DNA of 6,840 nucleotides from an uncultured Caulobacterales bacterium (GTDB lineage Bacteria; Pseudomonadota; Alphaproteobacteria; Caulobacterales; Caulobacteraceae), in contig CAISYT010000013.1 in assembly GCA_903889785.1 (NCBI GenBank), positions 1 through 6,840 on the forward strand, written 5' to 3'. The translations under genes were made by a program, and so were the position numbers. Below, in pieces: positions 5,791-6,840 of the stretch. How positions within the stretch are numbered: position 1 is the stretch's first letter; each line of letters starts with the position of its first letter. Under the pieces are notes generated by a model. The model saw only the letters and a program-made list of their open reading frames with translations, was not told the DNA's origin and searched no databases.

Positions 5791-6636
5791 CTAGGCCGCG
5801 AACAATGTGGTTCGCATCGCCTCGGCGTCGGGCATGACGCCCGTGAACAGTTCGAACGCCCGCACGGCCTGACCCACCGCCATGCCAGAGCCGTCCACGG
5901 TTCGGCACCCTTTGGCTCTGGCCTGACGAAGGAACTCTGTCTCCAGCGGGAAATAAATAATTTCTGCGCACCAGTGATGCGGATCAATGGCCTCTGCCGG
6001 GATCGGCATCCCCGGATGGGCATCCATGCCGATCGGGGTGGTTTGAACAAGGCCTTTGGCCCTTGCCGCAGCCGTGGCAGGATCGGCGACCGCCGTCGTG
6101 TCGCTGCCAAAATGGGTATTGAGCTGGGCCGCTAAGGCATCGGCCTTGGCGGAGTCGATGTCGAAAATCATCAGGTTGCGCGCGCCCATTTTCTTCAGGG
6201 CATAGGCCACCGCAGACCCGGCACCGCCCGCGCCCAACTGAAGTACATTGCTCAGGTCGGCATTGGGCAGGCCACGCATTAATCCGTCACGAAAACCCCA
6301 CCAGTCTGTGTTGTGCCCCTTGGTTCGAGCGCCGCGGATTACGACGGTATTCACCGCCCCGATGGCGAGGGCATCGCTGGAAAGCTCATCGAGAAGCGGG
6401 ATTACAGCCTGTTTGCAGGGGTGCGTAATGTTGAGGCCATTGTAGCCCTGCCTCTTGGCTTCGGCGAGCAGGGTTGGCAGGGCCTCTGCGCTCAAACCGA
6501 GGGCTGTGAGGTCAATTCGATTATAGACGTAACCCATGCCTTGGCGCGCGCCTTCAGCCATGTGCATGGCCGGGGTGCGCGAGGCCGCGATCCCTGAGCC
6601 GATCAGGCCGATCATGAAACCGGGGGAAGCGGTCAT
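5791..6636 (-). CDS. Shikimate/quinate dehydrogenase family protein (NAD-type signatures)
   Basis: A 281-residue protein, full length for the family, that reversibly oxidises a ring hydroxyl of shikimate or quinate. The substrate domain has SRTPAMH (19-25), NITHPCKQ (69-76) with catalytic Lys75, GAVNTV (93-98) and NTDWWGF (109-115) with catalytic Asp111. The cofactor domain has LGAGGAGSAVAYAL (134-147) and then IFDID (157-161). Two details separate it from biosynthetic AroE: the carboxylate-binding motif is S-x-T-P rather than S-x-S-P, and the second Rossmann strand ends in Asp159 instead of the NRT-type motif that binds the NADP phosphate. Both recall NAD-dependent quinate/shikimate dehydrogenases of catabolism. 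AGGGA lies 9 nt before the ATG; Met8 has no Shine-Dalgarno, so Met1 is preferred. It is convergent with the ThDP operon, so it belongs to a separate transcript. The family call is firm; quinate preference is inference, and aro-type biosynthesis or an SDH-like enzyme with another substrate remains possible. Confidence 0.9.
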   Translation of the reverse strand: MTASPGFMIGLIGSGIAASRTPAMHMAEGARQGMGYVYNRIDLTALGLSAEALPTLLAEAKRQGYNGLNITHPCKQAVIPLLDELSSDALAIGAVNTVVIRGARTKGHNTDWWGFRDGLMRGLPNADLSNVLQLGAGGAGSAVAYALKKMGARNLMIFDIDSAKADALAAQLNTHFGSDTTAVADPATAAARAKGLVQTTPIGMDAHPGMPIPAEAIDPHHWCAEIIYFPLETEFLRQARAKGCRTVDGSGMAVGQAVRAFELFTGVMPDAEAMRTTLFAA

Positions 6637-6764
6637 GGCGAATAATCCCTATTGTTGCCGGAGCGGAGCGGGTGCCCCTAGCCAATGTACGTACTGGTGA
6701 GTTATATTTATTCCGTGCTGTGCTCAAGCGGTGAAAGCGCACAATAGGCCGCGATCCGATATGA
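6637..6764. other. Upstream region of the dehydrogenase gene, no intact gene
   Basis: This stretch holds the ribosome binding site of the leftward dehydrogenase and AT-rich sequence at 6701-6713. On the minus strand TATAAC (6706..6701) is a fair -10, but the nearest -35-like TTGAGC (6727..6722) is only 15 nt away, so the promoter is weakly supported. A perfect 8-bp palindrome, GTACGTAC, lies at 6687-6694 and could be an operator or chance. The part nearest the right edge may contain decayed coding sequence of the permease remnant that follows. Confidence 0.35.
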
Positions 6765-6840
6765 GGAGGGGCAACCAACCTGCAATTGGTCACCTTCCTG
6801 ATCCCGGTGGTGGCGCTTTTTCTGGGCTGGATCGTGTTGG
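6765..6840 (+). pseudogene. EamA/DMT-family permease remnant, lacking its N-terminal part (continues beyond the window)
   Basis: From 6765 the rightward frame reads GGATNLQLVTFLIPVVALFL and then GWIVL to the window edge: one hydrophobic helix. The pattern GATN-x-x-LVTFLIPV-x-A-x-x-LG closely resembles the late segment of EamA-domain (drug/metabolite) transporters, which normally lies well inside a protein of about 290 residues, near its C-terminus. Here a TGA at 6762-6764 stands immediately before it and another TGA is at 6732-6734, so the preceding half is missing. A new start is conceivable at CTG 6780 or TTG 6786, with GAGGAGGGG (6763-6771) as Shine-Dalgarno, which would yield a short membrane peptide or an unrelated protein. 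A truncated remnant is more likely. Based on remembered family motifs from about 25 residues, so moderate confidence. Confidence 0.45.

Noticed and set aside
6687..6694. Palindrome GTACGTAC as an operator shared with the TetR region, which contains GTACGTA at 337-343.
   Set aside because: Only the short core is shared; the AACGAACNNGTNC pattern is absent, so a common regulator is not supported.
6774..6790. Short inverted repeat ACCAA-N7-TTGGT near the right edge as a regulatory hairpin.
   Set aside because: Five-base arms within what appears to be coding sequence of a permease remnant; likely chance.

Overview
The window looks like an accessory catabolic locus from a GC-rich proteobacterium. 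The protein sequences, the dense operon packing and the AGGGA-type ribosome binding sites suggest an alphaproteobacterium, possibly a sphingomonad. That taxonomic guess is inference; there is no rRNA or tRNA here to anchor it.

Layout from left to right: (1) The 5' end of a leftward TetR-family repressor gene runs off the window edge (185..1). (2) A short divergent control region (186-453) carries back-to-back -35 boxes, two related operator-like sites and a small leader hairpin. (3) A rightward four-gene operon (454-5758) encodes an NAD(P)-dependent aldehyde dehydrogenase, a CaiB/BaiF (family III) CoA-transferase, a short citrate-synthase-fold citryl-CoA-lyase-like enzyme and a ThDP-dependent decarboxylase/carboligase of the acetolactate-synthase superfamily. 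The first three genes are separated by at most 4 nt or overlap; the fourth follows after 40 nt. (4) A 32-nt convergent junction holds a weak terminator candidate. (5) A leftward shikimate/quinate dehydrogenase-family gene (6636..5791) carries signatures of the NAD-dependent, quinate-type branch. (6) At the right edge, a rightward reading frame resembles the late part of an EamA/DMT-family permease, but a stop codon sits directly in front of it, so it looks like a truncated remnant.

How the genes may work together (inference): the CoA-transferase would activate a hydroxylated (probably citrate- or malate-like) carboxylic acid, and the citrate-synthase-like lyase would cleave the thioester into an acyl-CoA and a 2-oxo acid. 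The ThDP enzyme would decarboxylate or re-ligate the oxo acid to an aldehyde or related product, and the aldehyde dehydrogenase would oxidise the aldehyde. The divergent TetR protein would repress the operon and itself until an intermediate, perhaps an acyl-CoA, is present. The quinate-type dehydrogenase next door raises the possibility that the substrate derives from a hydroaromatic or cyclic polyol acid. I do not recognise this exact combination as a characterised pathway; the substrate cannot be read from the sequence. No CRISPR array, tRNA, rRNA or intact mobile element was seen.
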